Counted from the stretch's first letter, positions 1 to 12,517 are shown. The stretch: DNA of 64,000 bases from Maniola hyperantus (GCF_902806685.2 NC_048542.1:3518533-3582532); one strand, 5' to 3'. The notes: generated by a model from the sequence alone, not told the origin. Numbers and translations: made by a program.

Positions 1-1222
1 GATAAAACTCTCGTTTTGTATACAAAAATATTCAAGTTATATACAATATCTATAATAGTACATAACTTAGATTACAAACTATAACTCAAGTGTGTAACGA
101 TAACGCCATTATATACGTTTATACCTAAATAAAATAGTTATAAAAATACTGTAGACGTCTACACAACATTTTTATCACCATTTTTAATAATACCTACAGG
201 TATATACAAATATATTTAATATAAATTATATCTACTCTTCGTAATGACAACCGATTATATCATTTAAAATTGTTTTTTGTACCCCGTGGTACCTATAGCC
301 TATTTTAAATAATAAAATATAGGTATTTGATGAAAAAAATCCAACTAAATTTAAATGATTCATAAATTTTCTTCGATCGATTTTATTGTACATGCAAAGT
401 GTTAGTCACAAAATAATTATTGTAGGTACCTATTGCAATAGCACAACCCGTCAAGAACATAGTACATTTTATTCGGATATCCAAATATTATAGTATATTA
501 ATAGTTTTTACTTTAATACAACTTGTTAAATACCTATTTTTATATATATATATATGCATTGCAGATTGAAATGATTTGTATCACCAAGAATATACCTACA
601 TATTATATATAATTATGTTGTTTCCCAATAAAATATATAATTAGATTTCGTGTTTTGATTTATATATATAACCCAAATAAACAAGAACAAGATATTGTGT
701 GTTGGAATGAAATGTTCTGCTGAGTTTAATATATTTTTAAAGCAATTGGCGTTTGCCAACATATTTCAACTTTTGGACAATCAGCAGTTATTATATTATA
801 CTAGGTATATGTAGTAAACATGGTTATTATATTAATGTCCAAATTTGTTTTTAATTAGGTAGGTATCTAGGTAATTTGCGTTACCAGATAGACGTATTTT
901 AAATATTTTTTTGTGAATTCTTGATCATATCACGTAATTTTAATTTACCTAGCGATAGTAATTTTTACTAGCATATAATCAATAAAGTTGTCGTTCAGTT
1001 TTAAACTATCAAACAACGTGATATACTTATATAATACAAATATAATAAATGTTAGTTTTCCTCTTTCTACAAGGAGCTGATAATATATATTTTAGTTATA
1101 AGTATTTGTGCAATGTAAATTTAATTAAACATAATCAGCAAAACACTTGTATTGAACGAGTACAGACAGACATACACAATGTAAGTAGTTAAGTATATGT
1201 AATTAAAATGATGATCACTCAC
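1..1222. other. AT-rich non-coding DNA, left edge
   Basis: I see only AT-rich sequence with TA-repeat runs and no coding or repeat signature that I recognise. Confidence 0.6.
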
Positions 1223-1360
1223 CAGGGTCTCAGAACGCATTAACAGTCCACCAAAGCAGTGCGCAACTTACACCAATACTCTGTTACACACGTCGCCGAT
1301 GCCGCCAACCACCAAGCTAGTCTGCGGACTTTACCAAACTTAGGCTCGCCTAGTACCCTA
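1223..1360 (-). other. Possible non-coding first exon of a neighbouring minus-strand gene
   Basis: A GC-richer island in very AT-rich sequence ends, on the minus strand, in a strong donor (CCTG|gtgagt at 1222). All three frames are closed before the donor, so if real it is 5' untranslated sequence. The rest of that gene would be off the left edge. The upper boundary is a guess and no core promoter motif was recognised. Confidence 0.25.
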
Positions 1361-1698
1361 ATATGTACTTAGCACCACTTTGTGCGACCTCAACTACGTA
1401 AAAAATATACGTATTTTATGAAATAACCATACCTACAGGGTTGAAAGTTTCAATATACCTACGAAATAGTTCTTCATCGCATAATACTTAAATCACTTCC
1501 ATAGATTTCTAATATTTATATCTAATATATTATATATTATATTATAATATAATTTCGACACAAAAATATTAGATAGATGAAATTTGCTCTTGTGTCTGTC
1601 TACTAATTATTAGGATATTTATTAGATAAATTAAATCCCCATATATTTATATTTTTGCTTGCATTTTCTAACCAACCAATTTTCAATTTATGGGCAAA

Positions 1699-1861
1699 AT
1701 TAATAGTAATCAATCTATCTGTAATCTGTCGATAAGTTACTCAGCAATATTGTTATTTGTCAAAAAGACCATACAATTTGTGACGAATAACAATGTTGCG
1801 AAAATGCTAAGTAACATATCGACAGCTTACAGTACAGATAGAATTGATTCTATTAATTTCG
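1699..1861. repeat. Palindromic MITE, family C, copy 1
   Basis: The left half (ATTAATAGTAATCAATCTATCTGTAATCTGTCGATAAGTTA...) is mirrored by the right half (...TATCGACAGCTTAC...ATAGAATTGATTCTATTAAT). It shares the GTTATTTGTCAAAAAGAC core with copies near 5060-5245 and 9253-9402. Confidence 0.65.
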
Positions 1862-4255
1862 TTCGTAAAAGCTTTGTTATACAGCTAACTTTCAATCCAG
1901 TATGTAATCAGTTACTTTTCAAATTATTTTAAAATTTATCGAACCAAGCAGTTGAGATCGCATGTTGTATAAATGCGATACTGAAGAATAGGAAAGGAGC
2001 ATTTTATGTGAATCCCAGAACAATGATAACCGTTACTTACGCCATCTGTTACTATGATGAAAACCTTGTGTAACATACAGCTAATACACAGACATTATGA
2101 AAAAGACAGACAGGAAACGGGCTATCACAAAATGAAACACGTTCGGAGTAACATAGGAGTTGTACTACGAAGTAGTACTTAGAAATTCTTTGGTAGATTA
2201 CGAATTACAACACTACTTGCGCAGAAATGTAATGATGATACATGACGTGATGCGCTAAGATCTGATTATATTTATGTCATAAAATCGCAATCATGCATGA
2301 AATGCATTTTGTCATCTCTCATTTCAAGAACGAACAAATTTGACAACAATTCATACAAGAACTGTCAAATTTGACATCTCATCATAAAAAATGAGGACGT
2401 ACTTTTTTTTTACAAGAACTGTCAACAAATAAGTTACGAGTGAGATACGATTTGTATGTGTGAAAAAATAAGGACCCAAACAAAGTGTTATGAATTTGTT
2501 TTTCCGTGCTTCTTGTCTAGCTTTTTCTATCAAGTCTGTGATACAATATAATAGGGCATCACCTTAAACCCATGATTTTTCCTATTAATCCTCACTAAGG
2601 AAGCACAAAAACTGGTTTTTCTACACACACTGAAGCTCCGAGTTGTCCCATTTTACAAGGTTTTGTAGATTTATTTCTGTCACCGGAGTATCCATGCAAT
2701 TTAGGAAGCATAATATGTTTGACTATTTTGGAACCGAAGCAAAGCTCACGACATAGGTATTTGAATGAACTGAATTTTCATTGGAGAATGGGATTATAGT
2801 ATTTTTTTTACTAACAAAGAACACTTTAACCTTACTAGAAAAACCTTACCTTACCTTATTTAGAAAACATTATGCACAGGTAAACTTGTAAATTTTTTGC
2901 ATTACAAAAAAAAACAATAATGTCCCATTTTTCGTCGACTATTAAAATTACAGTAATAAAATGTAAAGTTACGCCGATTTACTGTCTTAAACTTTAAATT
3001 AAAAAAAAATATCTATGTCGAAAGTTCCACTTAACGTTTAATATTTTTCAAAGCTAGGTGCTTTACCACTACAACAAAATAATTTAAATATTAGTTGTAG
3101 TGTTACCCGTAATAGATTTGTACCCTATATGCTCCATGGTTTTAAATATTTCAGGATTATCTAGAAATACAGAACTAAAGCTATGTTAGGCGGTGGGTGG
3201 AGGGGGACAGATGATTGTGCTATTTGTGTTGTTATCTTGTGAAGAAAAGTTATGTTTTGTTCGTGTAAAAGTGTAGAATATAGTAACGCACTATTTACCA
3301 ACCTCATATATAATATGAATTACCTAATTGAGTAAGAGTTTATCATTCATAAAAATATGAAATATTTATTAGCTATGCTTAAAAACCTAAAAAATACCAT
3401 ATTTATCCTGTCCTTATGTAATAATAGACTTCATTCATTCATTTTAAATAGAAATGTTCAGCTATATTAAAAAAATCTAAAAAGCAATTTCAAATATTTT
3501 TTGCGCGTGAAAAACAGGCTATTTTAGGCCCTAATAAAATATAGTGCAAAAAAACAAAAAAAAAAACAAAGTGTAATAATATTATGCATTCCATAATGTA
3601 GATACCGAAAAACGTGACAAAGTTAGTAAAACAAAAAATCGACTAAACCACAGACAAGGGCCCTTGTTCACCATTAAAATCTTAACTTACACGAAACAGA
3701 TATTTTTAAGGTCGATATTGACAGTTTTTGTTTGAAAAAATGTCAAATCAGACGTTAAAAATATAATATTTTATGCACAGTACGATTTGAATGTTACTAC
3801 CCCCACCAAATGCAAATAGGATTATCTTTTTTTTTTTTTTTTTTTATTATCTTGGCAGTTCCTGCAACTTCACTCGCAACTTCGTAATATTGCTTTGACT
3901 TTATAATAATAGTGAATGAAGTTAGCGGGAACGTTCAGGCAAGTTCATCTATTAACATTCGGAAGAAGTAATATAGAAAATTAAGGCAAAGTGTTAGTGT
4001 ATTATTACACCCCTCCCTTCACAAGTGGATACATTTTGCTACAAAACAGGCAATAGAGATATAATTAAAATAGCACAATCACCCACATAGCAGAGAAACT
4101 CGCAATAATCAAGATTCTAACACGAAAAATTATCGATTTATTAAAAAATACGCAATAAACTAAAATTAGCCAACTAATATAATGTTAACTCATAAAGAGC
4201 CCCGATTTTGTATGACATAGAAACCGTAACTATAACGCGTAAAATTTAACTCCTC
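1862..4255. other. Intergenic AT-rich DNA without recognised gene
   Basis: There are poly-A/T runs (for example around 3829-3846) and short repeats of the motif containing TGTCAAATTTGACA near 2330-2390, also seen near 4490-4530. No coding exon can be supported. Confidence 0.5.
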
Positions 4256-4360
4256 ACGCGCCATTTTAACTTTATGTCAAAAGTATGATTTTAGTCCTTA
4301 TTTTAAAGACAAACCGTACTTTTGATATGACAGTTGACCCATAGTGTTAAAATGGCGCGT
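4256..4360. repeat. Foldback element with ACGCGCCATTTTAAC arms
   Basis: The left arm ACGCGCCATTTTAAC (4256-4270) is matched by GTTAAAATGGCGCGT (4346-4360). Inner sequence also pairs (ATGTCAAAAGTATG against CGTACTTTTGATATGACA). Confidence 0.6.
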
Positions 4361-4887
4361 CATGACTGATGAGTCATCTTGTACGGACTATACGCACTAT
4401 ATGTATTTTGTGAAGCCGAATGCAAGATTTGCCTTTGACATCTCCTTATACACGATTTGCCAAATTTTCCATCTCTTTAAACACGATATGTCAAATTTGA
4501 CAGTTTTTATATAAACTGTCAAATGGTTATAAGACTTACGATTTTAATGTCATAGCGAAGATAAGAGGCCTTGAACTAACAAATTGATTTACCATCAAAG
4601 AAACGTCTCGGAATCAATATAACTTATATCTATTTTATGTTATCTTATTTATAAAGTTTACTTCACTTTTATTTCATTAAATGACCCATGTTTGAAATTA
4701 CTGATCAATAACGCTAACGCAGCAAAGCTTATGAAGAAAGAATTAAGTAGATTATACATACAGATATTGTTGAACGATTTAAAAATCGTAACTCACTTGA
4801 ACTACAATTTGTGGCGATCAAGAATGTTACAAACTTACGGTCGAAATTAAATAACGTACAATCTCGCTTTAAATATATCGATAACTA

Positions 4888-5055
4888 GCTGATGCCCGCG
4901 ACTAAGGCGAAAAAGTAGCCTATGTGTTAATCCAGGGTATAATCTATCTTCATGCCAAATTTCAACCAAATCCGTCCAGTAGTTTTTGCGTGAAGGAGTA
5001 ACAAACATACACACACACACACACAAAAACTTTCGCCTTTATAATATTATATATA
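4888..5055 (+). mobile_element. ACTAGCTGATGCCCGCGAC-type short element (Helitron-like/Lep1-type)
   Basis: It begins at the CTAGCTGATGCCCGCGAC motif and ends in an (AC)n run followed by TTTCGCCTTTATAATATTATATA. The non-coding copies of this family in the window share both ends. From memory they resemble the Helitron-like Lep1 repeats of Lepidoptera. The class assignment is inference. Confidence 0.65.
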
Positions 5056-5059
5056 GTCG

Positions 5060-5245
5060 GGATACTTTTGGTAACGTTGTTATTTGTTAAAAAAAGACCA
5101 TACATTTTGTGACAAGTAATAATGTTGATAAATAACCACAACTTATCGACAGCAAAAATGTATGGTAATTTTTGCCAAATAACAATGTTGCCAAGTTATT
5201 TATCGACAAATTATAAATAGATTGATTATTAATTTCTGCCGTAAT
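5060..5245. repeat. Palindromic MITE, family C, rearranged copy
   Basis: It carries the same core motifs (GTTATTTGTTAAAAAAAGACCATACA, TTATCGACAG, ATAACAATGTTGCCAAG, TAGATTGATTATTAATTTC), but the arms are rearranged. Confidence 0.55.
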
Positions 5246-5249
5246 CAGC

Positions 5250-7220
5250 GTTAAGATTTTCTTTAAATTCTCTAAATTGCGATAGAATAAGCAAAAAATA
5301 GAAAAGAGTTAGCGTTATTGGTGCAGCGTAAGGTGATTTAAATATTTATAACACCATTTAACCTGAATGTGCCAACATAAAGATCAAAGTTGGAAAGTCG
5401 ACAAATATGTTAAAATAAGCTTCACTATTACAAAATGATTTTATTTCCTCACACCACCTCCTCCAGTCACTACACAAAGATATTTCAATCGTTTTAAGTA
5501 AATTTTTGAATAAATTAAAATGAAATCAATCCGATCCATATTAGGTATATAATTAACTAGCTGATGCTCGGCATGCATTGCAACTTTCACGTTCGTTGAT
5601 ATTACTATACATGCCAGAACCTGTCAGACAATTGTCTACAACAACTTTACAAAGTTTCAATTCAATCAGATGAACGATGCGCGGACGCATAGGTATCGAA
5701 CCAACCAATATAATTTTTTATAATATGTATGGATTTAATATCTGTGACAAAAATATTTATTTTTTCGAAATTCATTATTTGGTCATGTATTTATTATTAT
5801 ACTAAGTGTAGTGCTAATTCGGTTCTAAACAAAATATTATATATAGTAGTGCCATCCTTTTCCCCATGAAATATTGTGAAAAGGATGGCAAAGCTTTTAG
5901 ACCTTGCGTAAGACAAAGTAAGATAAACAAGCAAACGATTGAAATATCGCAGACCAATAAGATCACATAGAAACGTGAAGCGAGAGAAGGCTTGATAGAG
6001 AGAAAAGAAAGCTGTGTATGTGTTAGTGACTGGAGGACCTTAACACCACATTATATATTATGTGTATTAAGTACTATATTAAATACGGTAAACCCAAGAC
6101 CCGCGTAAGAGATGTAGCAGACTATTCGACATTCCGACAATAATTTTAGAATGTTCGAAAATCAAAAGAAACTTTGAACATTCAAACACGTCGAATCAAA
6201 TTTGATCGTTCGAAATATCGTATTAATAATATTTGACTGACTTCGTAGTAATGAGATATTTTAATGTTTCAATTTCTCACTTAAACCATTAAAATATACC
6301 TAGGTCAATCAAACATCGCCGATATTGAAAAAATGTAATGCGCGCCGAGCCTCATCGAGTAACATCGATGCATTAAGCGTGATACAAAATAGTAAAAGGT
6401 TACGTCCGATAGTTTGCACAGTTCATTGTACTATGAATTTTACAGATACCTATAATTTGCAGCTGTCAGCCGCGTCCGATAATTTGTTTCCGCCTTTATA
6501 TTTTTATTTTAGTAGGTACCTACCTATGCTACAAAAACTCTTTCGCGAATTTCGGGTTCAAACAGAACGCGTGTAAATAAATGGAAGACATTAAGCTTTA
6601 TTCAATAAATTTAAAGCGGGGCGCGGGTAAATCGTACCTATTATACTCAAAAGTGATCTTTTTCCATTGTTGTATAAAGACATTATTGTAATAAAAAGTA
6701 TAAAATATAATTAAAATACAAACCTGAAAACAATTATGTAAATCAATAATATTTTAGTAATATTTTTTATTGGTGAGAATGTATAGAATTAATTCATTTA
6801 CGGGTATGTCAACAAAACTAATGTAAAACTTTGATTACCATTCTACCAAAATGAAGCAATTCATCGTTTACATTTTCTACTCAACACTAAACTAAATAAG
6901 GACTGAATACTGAAACGCCATTTAATATTCGAGCACTCCTCAAATTGACATTTGTCACTAAAGAAAACTTATAGTTAAACATGATCGTAAATATATTATA
7001 AGGGGTGCTTAAATGTTACTTAGCGTATTCGGGCGTAAATATTCGCTCGCGCTGTGCTCTGGAAAACGTCGAATGATCGCTAAAGACAAGAAAATTAAAA
7101 TTACATATAAAATATGATAAACCTTCCGATAAACATGCAACCTTTTTCCTGAAATAACCAGCTATCCATGCTAACCCGATTTGGCAACACGTATAGTTAT
7201 TATTCATAAAGTGCGACACT
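5250..7220. other. Intergenic DNA without recognised gene
   Basis: An 83-codon open frame at 6325-6576 has no family resemblance or neighbouring splice context that I can see. The rest is AT-rich. Confidence 0.5.
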
Positions 7221-7223
7221 TAC

Positions 7224-7310
7224 CGATTTTCCCAAAATCCATGCGCCATTTTCCATTACACAACCCGTTCGAATATACCGCCATTGCAACACAGAGCCAT
7301 TGACACATCG
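7224..7310 (-). other. Possible short first exon on the minus strand
   Basis: On the minus strand an ATG at 7256 opens MENGAWILGKS and meets a consensus donor (TCG|gtaagtg). A short upstream open frame precedes it. There is no homology and the downstream exon was not found, so chance is quite possible. Confidence 0.18.
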
Positions 7311-8444
7311 GTAGCTCAAAAATGATTATTGAAAAAGAAAGAATGATCGAAACATGGTAAAAAAATAAATCATGTGCGTAGCTTAATTTAAAAGGGATGG
7401 ATAATAATTTTATGCAGTAAAAATTAAAAATGCCATATTAAAAAAACTAGCTAGCTAAAAATTAGCTACCGTAAAACTAATAACTTGTGCGTCTAGCTTT
7501 ATAGCAGCATTTAGTTAAATTCATTAATTAAGAAATAACGCAGACACGAGCAGTATTTATTTATTTTTTTGGAAAAACTATCATTTTAAAGCAAGCTACC
7601 GAATATATCAATGAAAAAAATAAGTGACTGCTAAAATAAAATTATTAACACAACATGTTTTTACTATAATTAAAATCTAACTTCAGCATTTTTATTCATA
7701 ATATTATTAGATATTTCATAACTAGTTAGCTGCCAAAAATATTCCGATGATTAAAAAATGACAACATACTGTATTAAGTACTCATTACACCACATATTAT
7801 TGTGACTTAAGCCCCCATAAACCTAGATGTGTTTTGAGACAATGGCAACACCATAGACAATGAAAACAAATGGAGACGACGTTAAAAAAGGAATAGATAA
7901 GTACCCAATAAAAATACAAGATGTATGTAGTACATTTTCAAACGTAACAATAATTACTTATGATTAATAATAGGTACCAATAAGTAATGCTTATTAACGT
8001 TCAAAATATTTTCTTTAAACTTTATATAAATTAATATTTTCTTTTAATTAATAAATTTAGAAAAGGAATGTGATCTCAACATGATTTTTATTAATTTAAT
8101 TAGATTAATAGGTATGCCACAATGTTCTGCAAAAACTTTTGAAAATGGATATTTTATTTATTTACTTATTTGTAGTGGACCTACAAAAAGTAATTACTTA
8201 TTGTTATTAGAAAATGTACTACCTACTATGTATATTTAGTATAAAATATCACAAATATACCAATATGACTAAATTATGTGGTGTGAGGTAAACAATGATA
8301 TATTTTCTAAGGTGTAAGTGTATATTTCAACAATTAGGCGGTTAAGGAATGAATTTGGAGAGTACTGGAGTGTTTGGAGTGTACTTAAACGCAACTTAAT
8401 ATTTGAGCACGCCTAAAGGTGGACTTTCGATTCGAGCGTCGAGT

Positions 8445-8665
8445 CCGTGGCGTCAGTGACGCCATGACAGACCGTCAGAATAATGGTATACCTCTATGGA
8501 CTCATGTAGTTTGAAAATATAGGAAATGTCATTCGAATTTTGAGCACAGTGACACTAGACGCCGCGTCAGTCTCGCTGCGCTCGAATGATGTTCATTACA
8601 AATATTGCATAGTGCAATAGTACATTAATCTGCCGGTCTGTTGCGGCGTCACTGACGCGATAGAC
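8445..8665. repeat. Inverted-repeat element with GCGTCAGTGACGCC arms
   Basis: The sequence GGCGTCAGTGACGCCATGACAGACCGTCAG near 8451 is mirrored near 8627-8655 (ATTAATCTGCCGGTCTGTTGCGGCGTCACTGACGC). The arms are diverged. Outer ends are not defined. Confidence 0.5.
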
Positions 8666-9252
8666 GATCTTCTCGACAGCCCATCTAAAGATGGGCACTT
8701 AAATTTTAAGAAGCCTTTAAGCGTTCGGGGGTGAAAGGAAGATCGCGAATATCTCAAAAACATTGAACTTGAGATACCATGAACAAAACTGCCAACCAAA
8801 AAATGTATATAAGTACAATAATTAATTAAAGTCCGCAAAAAGGCAATTAACACTAAAATATAAATTCATAACACCAAAACAGTGCATCAACAAACGAGTT
8901 GCCATAATCACTTACCTAACAATAAATGTAGACAAAAACAAAAGTGTAAACTATTCACAAAGACATTGACAAAAAAAAACTCAAAATCAAACGCGTTAAG
9001 TACCTAACTATCCATTCCAAAGTAATATAATGTATCTAAACATATTTTTCTCAGACTTTAAATCAGCCTTGAAAAAGATTGGCAAAAATAACTTTGCAAA
9101 TGGAATGTCTAAATTAAAAAATCACAACTTCATCAATCACTCGAAATAGCAAAATACACATAAAAAACAAAGTTAAGCAAAAATCCTAAACTTCCTAATC
9201 CTAAACTTCACATCACATGTTAATTATTAACAACCTCAGATTCGCTTACGGC

Positions 9253-9402
9253 CGAAATTAATATTTATGAAATTTTATCTGTAATCTGTTGATAAGTTAG
9301 CAACATTGCTATTTGTCAAAAAGACATTTTTTGACAAATAACAACGTTGCTAAGTAATTTGTCGACAGCTTACAGATAGGGTTGGTTATTAATTTCGGTC
9401 TT
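9253..9402. repeat. Palindromic MITE, family C, intact copy
   Basis: It begins GGCCGAAATTAATATTTATG and ends GGTTATTAATTTCGGTC. The two halves (TCTGTAATCTGTTGATAAGTTAGCAACATTGC / rc) pair along most of their length around a centre of TTTGTCAAAAAGAC. Confidence 0.7.
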
Positions 9403-10180
9403 TAAAATACAAAACATCTACCTAATCAAAATTCAACAATTTTTAAAGTCAGTATAAATTCAACAAAAAAAAACTGATTTTATGGTAAAATTAGCCTTAA
9501 AAGTTACAAATAACCTGTATAATAACTGCCGTAATTCATTTATCAAATTGATTAAGAACTTATAAAATTATCTATTACTTAAATTGTTTAAAATTAAATA
9601 TTATTTTGTAAACAAATATGTGTTTAGTTCTATTTATTTTTATACTTACTACTTTAAACGCATTGATTTCATTAATTTGAGCTTATTGTCATTTTGTTAC
9701 CCTGTTATTTCGATCGCCCAAATCAATATCGATTTTCATTTATTTTCTACTGAATTTGTTTTGGATAATCCTTATATTTAAGTAATTAATCTGTAGTTAT
9801 GACGATTTTTACCTAGGTATCAAATTAAAACAAAAATATCAGTTACTACTTATAGTTTAAGTTTATGTTCATGTTGTAGACCAGGCGATCTAGGCTTGCA
9901 TTTTTATTTAATTCGTAGATGTAAACTAGTCTAAACATATGACAGGGTCATCATGACCCCTGGTCCTTACAAAATATTGAAGCCGAGACTTACGCCGGCT
10001 GATCTCTCTAAAAGTAGGTATATAAAAATAATTGTTTTATATCCAGAATAGAGTCAGAAATTAGGGAAGATGATTATACCGGTGGATAATGTATGAATCA
10101 TAATACGTTCTCACGTAAAATCTTTATGTATCTGATATATCTACCTATGTAACATTTACGAATATCTACAACTTAGTACG

Positions 10181-10186
10181 TTTATT
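10181..10186 (-). terminator. Candidate polyadenylation signal of the ESRP/Fusilli gene
   Basis: Read on the minus strand this is AATAAA, 245 nt beyond the stop codon. A variant ATTAAA lies closer at 10334-10339. Either could end the mRNA. In AT-rich DNA such hexamers are common, so the choice is uncertain. Confidence 0.3.
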
Positions 10187-10430
10187 TTTATCCCAGGTTG
10201 ATAAGGTAAGGTATTTGCAAATAAGAGTAGGATGATGTGAAGGTAGATAGAGAAATACGTACTTATGAACTATTTAAGTAGGTATCCTTTAATCACCTCG
10301 AAAATTACCTTTTGAGTATGATCATGGTTATTATTTAATGAACAAACGTGGTCTCAAAAGCGTAAATCTACTGCAAAGTAGAATCGGTTCAAGCGAATGC
10401 GTAGTTGCTTGCTTGTACCCCAACACATGT

Positions 10431-11033
10431 TTATACCCCATGATAATACGGGTAAGTGGGGAACATAGACATAGCTAGCGATCCGGGGAATGGCGAGGTT
10501 ATAGACGGGGGCAAAGCGGCAGAGAGCGCCGTGCCGTAACCTGCGGGTAGCGTCGCAGACAGAGACGGGGGTAACGTACTATAAGTCGACAGCATGGGGC
10601 TGTTGTTTGCGTATGAGAATATAGGGGCAGACGTGCCGTATGAAAAAACGGGTAGAGATAGAGCGGGGGACATTTGCTGGGGCACGTAAGGGCGTTTCGC
10701 GGGCGGCGCTTCGGTCTGGGGGAACGCGCGGTCGTACGATCGTTTGGTTGGCAGTATCTGCGTTTGCGGGAGCATCTGGACGGGGTAGGCAGGGGAGGGC
10801 GCGCGCAAGTAGTGCGGCAGGGAGGGCAGGAGCAGCGGCTGGCGCAGGGAGAGGAGCAGGTTCTCGTGTTGGCGCGCGAGCAGGTTTTGGTGCGCGATGT
10901 GCTGCGCGAGAAGGCGGGGCGCGGGCGGCGGGGGGGACATCAACGTACCGGGGGAGAGCACCTTGGGGGACGTCGCGGGGGTGACGCCGCCAGTCAGCAC
11001 CAGGTTCATGTCGTCGCCTGAGCACTGGAACAC
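10431..11033 (-). CDS. fus: ESRP/Fusilli terminal exon, C-terminal tail (residues 491-690 and stop)
   Basis: The 603-nt last exon starts after acttccag and ends at a TAA at 10431-10433. It opens VFQCSGDDMNLVLTGG, closing RRM3 as 'VFQCSAEEMNFVLMGG' does in vertebrates. The rest is low-complexity: Pro/Leu/Ala-rich with His/Gln stretches. Two related basic motifs (PTKRSYDR and PAKRPYVPQ) could serve in nuclear import, and there is a duplicated FSY pair (PVFSYGTS and PIFSYANN). It ends TYPYYHGV. The open frame extends to 11048 upstream, but residues before VFQC are intronic. The high GC of this exon gives long spurious open frames on the plus strand between 10640 and 11220. Confidence 0.95.
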   Translation of the reverse strand: MFQCSGDDMNLVLTGGVTPATSPKVLSPGTLMSPPPPAPRLLAQHIAHQNLLARQHENLLLSLRQPLLLPSLPHYLRAPSPAYPVQMLPQTQILPTKRSYDRAFPQTEAPPAKRPYVPQQMSPALSLPVFSYGTSAPIFSYANNSPMLSTYSTLPPSLSATLPAGYGTALSAALPPSITSPFPGSLAMSMFPTYPYYHGV

Positions 11034-11350
11034 CTGGAAGAACGGCACAATCCTTCTATATCTATATATTTTAAAGCCTCACAAGAAGCAAGGTACAGTA
11101 GCCGGCTACTGTATTATTTTAGCGATATCCACTATAAAATATATAAAACGTCTGACGGCTGAACTCACGTGTCCTTGGCGCCGCGAGGCCCATTGCAAAA
11201 TGACCCCGGACCGAAACTAGTTATAGTTAACCTATTATAGTTAAGTACAAATGGGTACAAGTATCTTTTGGCATATTATTATAATGAACATTTTTATAGT
11301 ATCATACCTGCTCATTAAATATACGAGTATAGAATAATATACAGAATTAG

Positions 11351-11372
11351 AGATAGATAGATAGATAGATAG
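11351..11372 (+). repeat. (GATA)n microsatellite
   Basis: About five perfect AGAT repeats in the last ESRP intron region, between exons 10431-11033 and 11536-11652. Confidence 0.8.
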
Positions 11373-11535
11373 AAATACTTTATTGCACACAAAAAATAGA
11401 GATTAGGTGTCCGACCCTAAGGTATAAACCTGTGTTACAGGCGACAGTACTCTCCTTAAATAGATGGCTCATTTTATACAAAACGAAGGAAATCTGCGAG
11501 ATGTTTGAGATTTGAACTAAGAAAATCATCTTTAC

Positions 11536-11652
11536 CTCTATATATCGCTGCTTCTTGCCGAAGGTCATGTACCGATGGTGTTTCTGCTGCGCGCACAGGA
11601 ACGCACTTGTTTCGCTGTTCATCTGGATAAACGCTTCTCCGCTAGGATGACC
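11536..11652 (-). CDS. fus: ESRP/Fusilli exon, RRM3 end (residues 452-490)
   Basis: The 117-nt exon lies between ttctacag and gtaaag, phase 0 at both ends. It reads GHPSGEAFIQMNSETSAF, then LCAQQKHHRYMTFGKK and QRYIE. GHPSGEAFIQM occupies the RNP1 position of RRM3, as 'GRPSGDAFIQM' does in vertebrates. Confidence 0.96.
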
Positions 11653-11824
11653 CTGTAGAAAAACAGATCAAATTGTCCAAACCCCTAAACTTTTAAAATT
11701 ATTTCAAAAAAGGCGGTTGAATGATACTAATGTATATAATATACCGTCTATATACTAAAATATTATATAAAAATGGTAAGCATTAATAAAATCATGTTCA
11801 CAATAAGTCGTAATTAAAAATTTC

Positions 11825-12180
11825 ACATTTTGAAAATGGCGCCATACAACCAACTGCCTATTGAAACATTTTCAAAAAAATTATAGCCAGTATCACTCGG
11901 GATAATGTAAGGATTCTAATGATACCCCATACATCCAAATCTGAAAAGGAATTTAGAAGTTATGGTTGAACAAACAAACTAGCATACATGAACGCTGAAA
12001 ACATTCTTTTTTTGGCAGTTGTGTAAAAAGCGAGCTGTGCGACTGTATATTTATCTCTCTGACCAATAAGACATGAGTTACCACGAGTAGTCTCTACATA
12101 GTATAAAACAAAGTCGCTTCCCACGTCTGTATGTATGTATGTATGAACGCGTAGATCTTTTAAACTACGCAACGGATTTT
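11825..12180 (+). repeat. GAAAATGGCGCCATA-type repeat
   Basis: TTTGAAAATGGCGCCATACAACC, TATCACTCGGGATAATGTAAGGATTCTAATGATACCCCATAC and TTTTTTTGGCAGTTGTGTAAAAA occur in the same order near 29420-29640, and in reverse near 38615-38700. Confidence 0.55.
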
Positions 12181-12436
12181 AATGCGGTTTTCACCAATAG
12201 ATAGAGTGATTCAAGAGGAAGGTTTATAGCTATAGTTTAATTCTCAAAAAATTAGAGGTCCCTAGGGAAATTGAAATAATGTGAATTAGGTCGGAAAAAA
12301 ATCCTCTCATTTGAGAGTTTCCTAGGCAATGACACCTCAATGACACCACATTAGTATCTACGTTGCACCCATGCGAAGCCGGGGCGGGTCGCTAGTATAG
12401 TTATATAGGTAGTTATATTCGTCATAAAGGGCGTAC

Positions 12437-12517
12437 CTGAGAATTATACACCATGTGAACTCCTTGCATGACGATGTTTTGTGCAAATTCGTCCAGGAAA
12501 GTCAAGATGTGCTCCAC
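12437..12517 (-). CDS. fus: ESRP/Fusilli exon, RRM3 middle (residues 425-451)
   Basis: The 81-nt exon lies between atttgtag and gtacgc, phase 0 at both ends. It reads VEHILTFLDEFAQNIVMQG and then VHMVYNSQ. This matches 'IEDILDFLGEFATDI..HGVHMVLNHQ' of vertebrate ESRP RRM3 (alpha1 to beta3). Confidence 0.96.

Larger units (their letters stand above)
7311..10180. other. Intergenic DNA downstream of the ESRP gene
   Basis: AT-rich, holding two foldback elements (about 8450-8660 and 9253-9402). The stretch from about 9400 to 10430 may include the ESRP 3' untranslated region. Confidence 0.5.

Noticed and set aside
6325..6576. 83-codon plus-strand open frame
   Set aside because: No recognisable domain, no splice context and ordinary composition for chance frames in this window.
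11034..11048. Methionine start MPFFQ for the terminal exon frame
   Set aside because: These bases are the intron end, including the polypyrimidine-AG acceptor. The exon begins at VFQC, in line with RRM3 of the family.
10579..11220. Overlapping open frames of 107-148 codons on both strands
   Set aside because: They are shadows of the GC-rich terminal ESRP exon. Only the minus-strand frame that continues RRM3 after the splice acceptor at 11034 matches a protein family.
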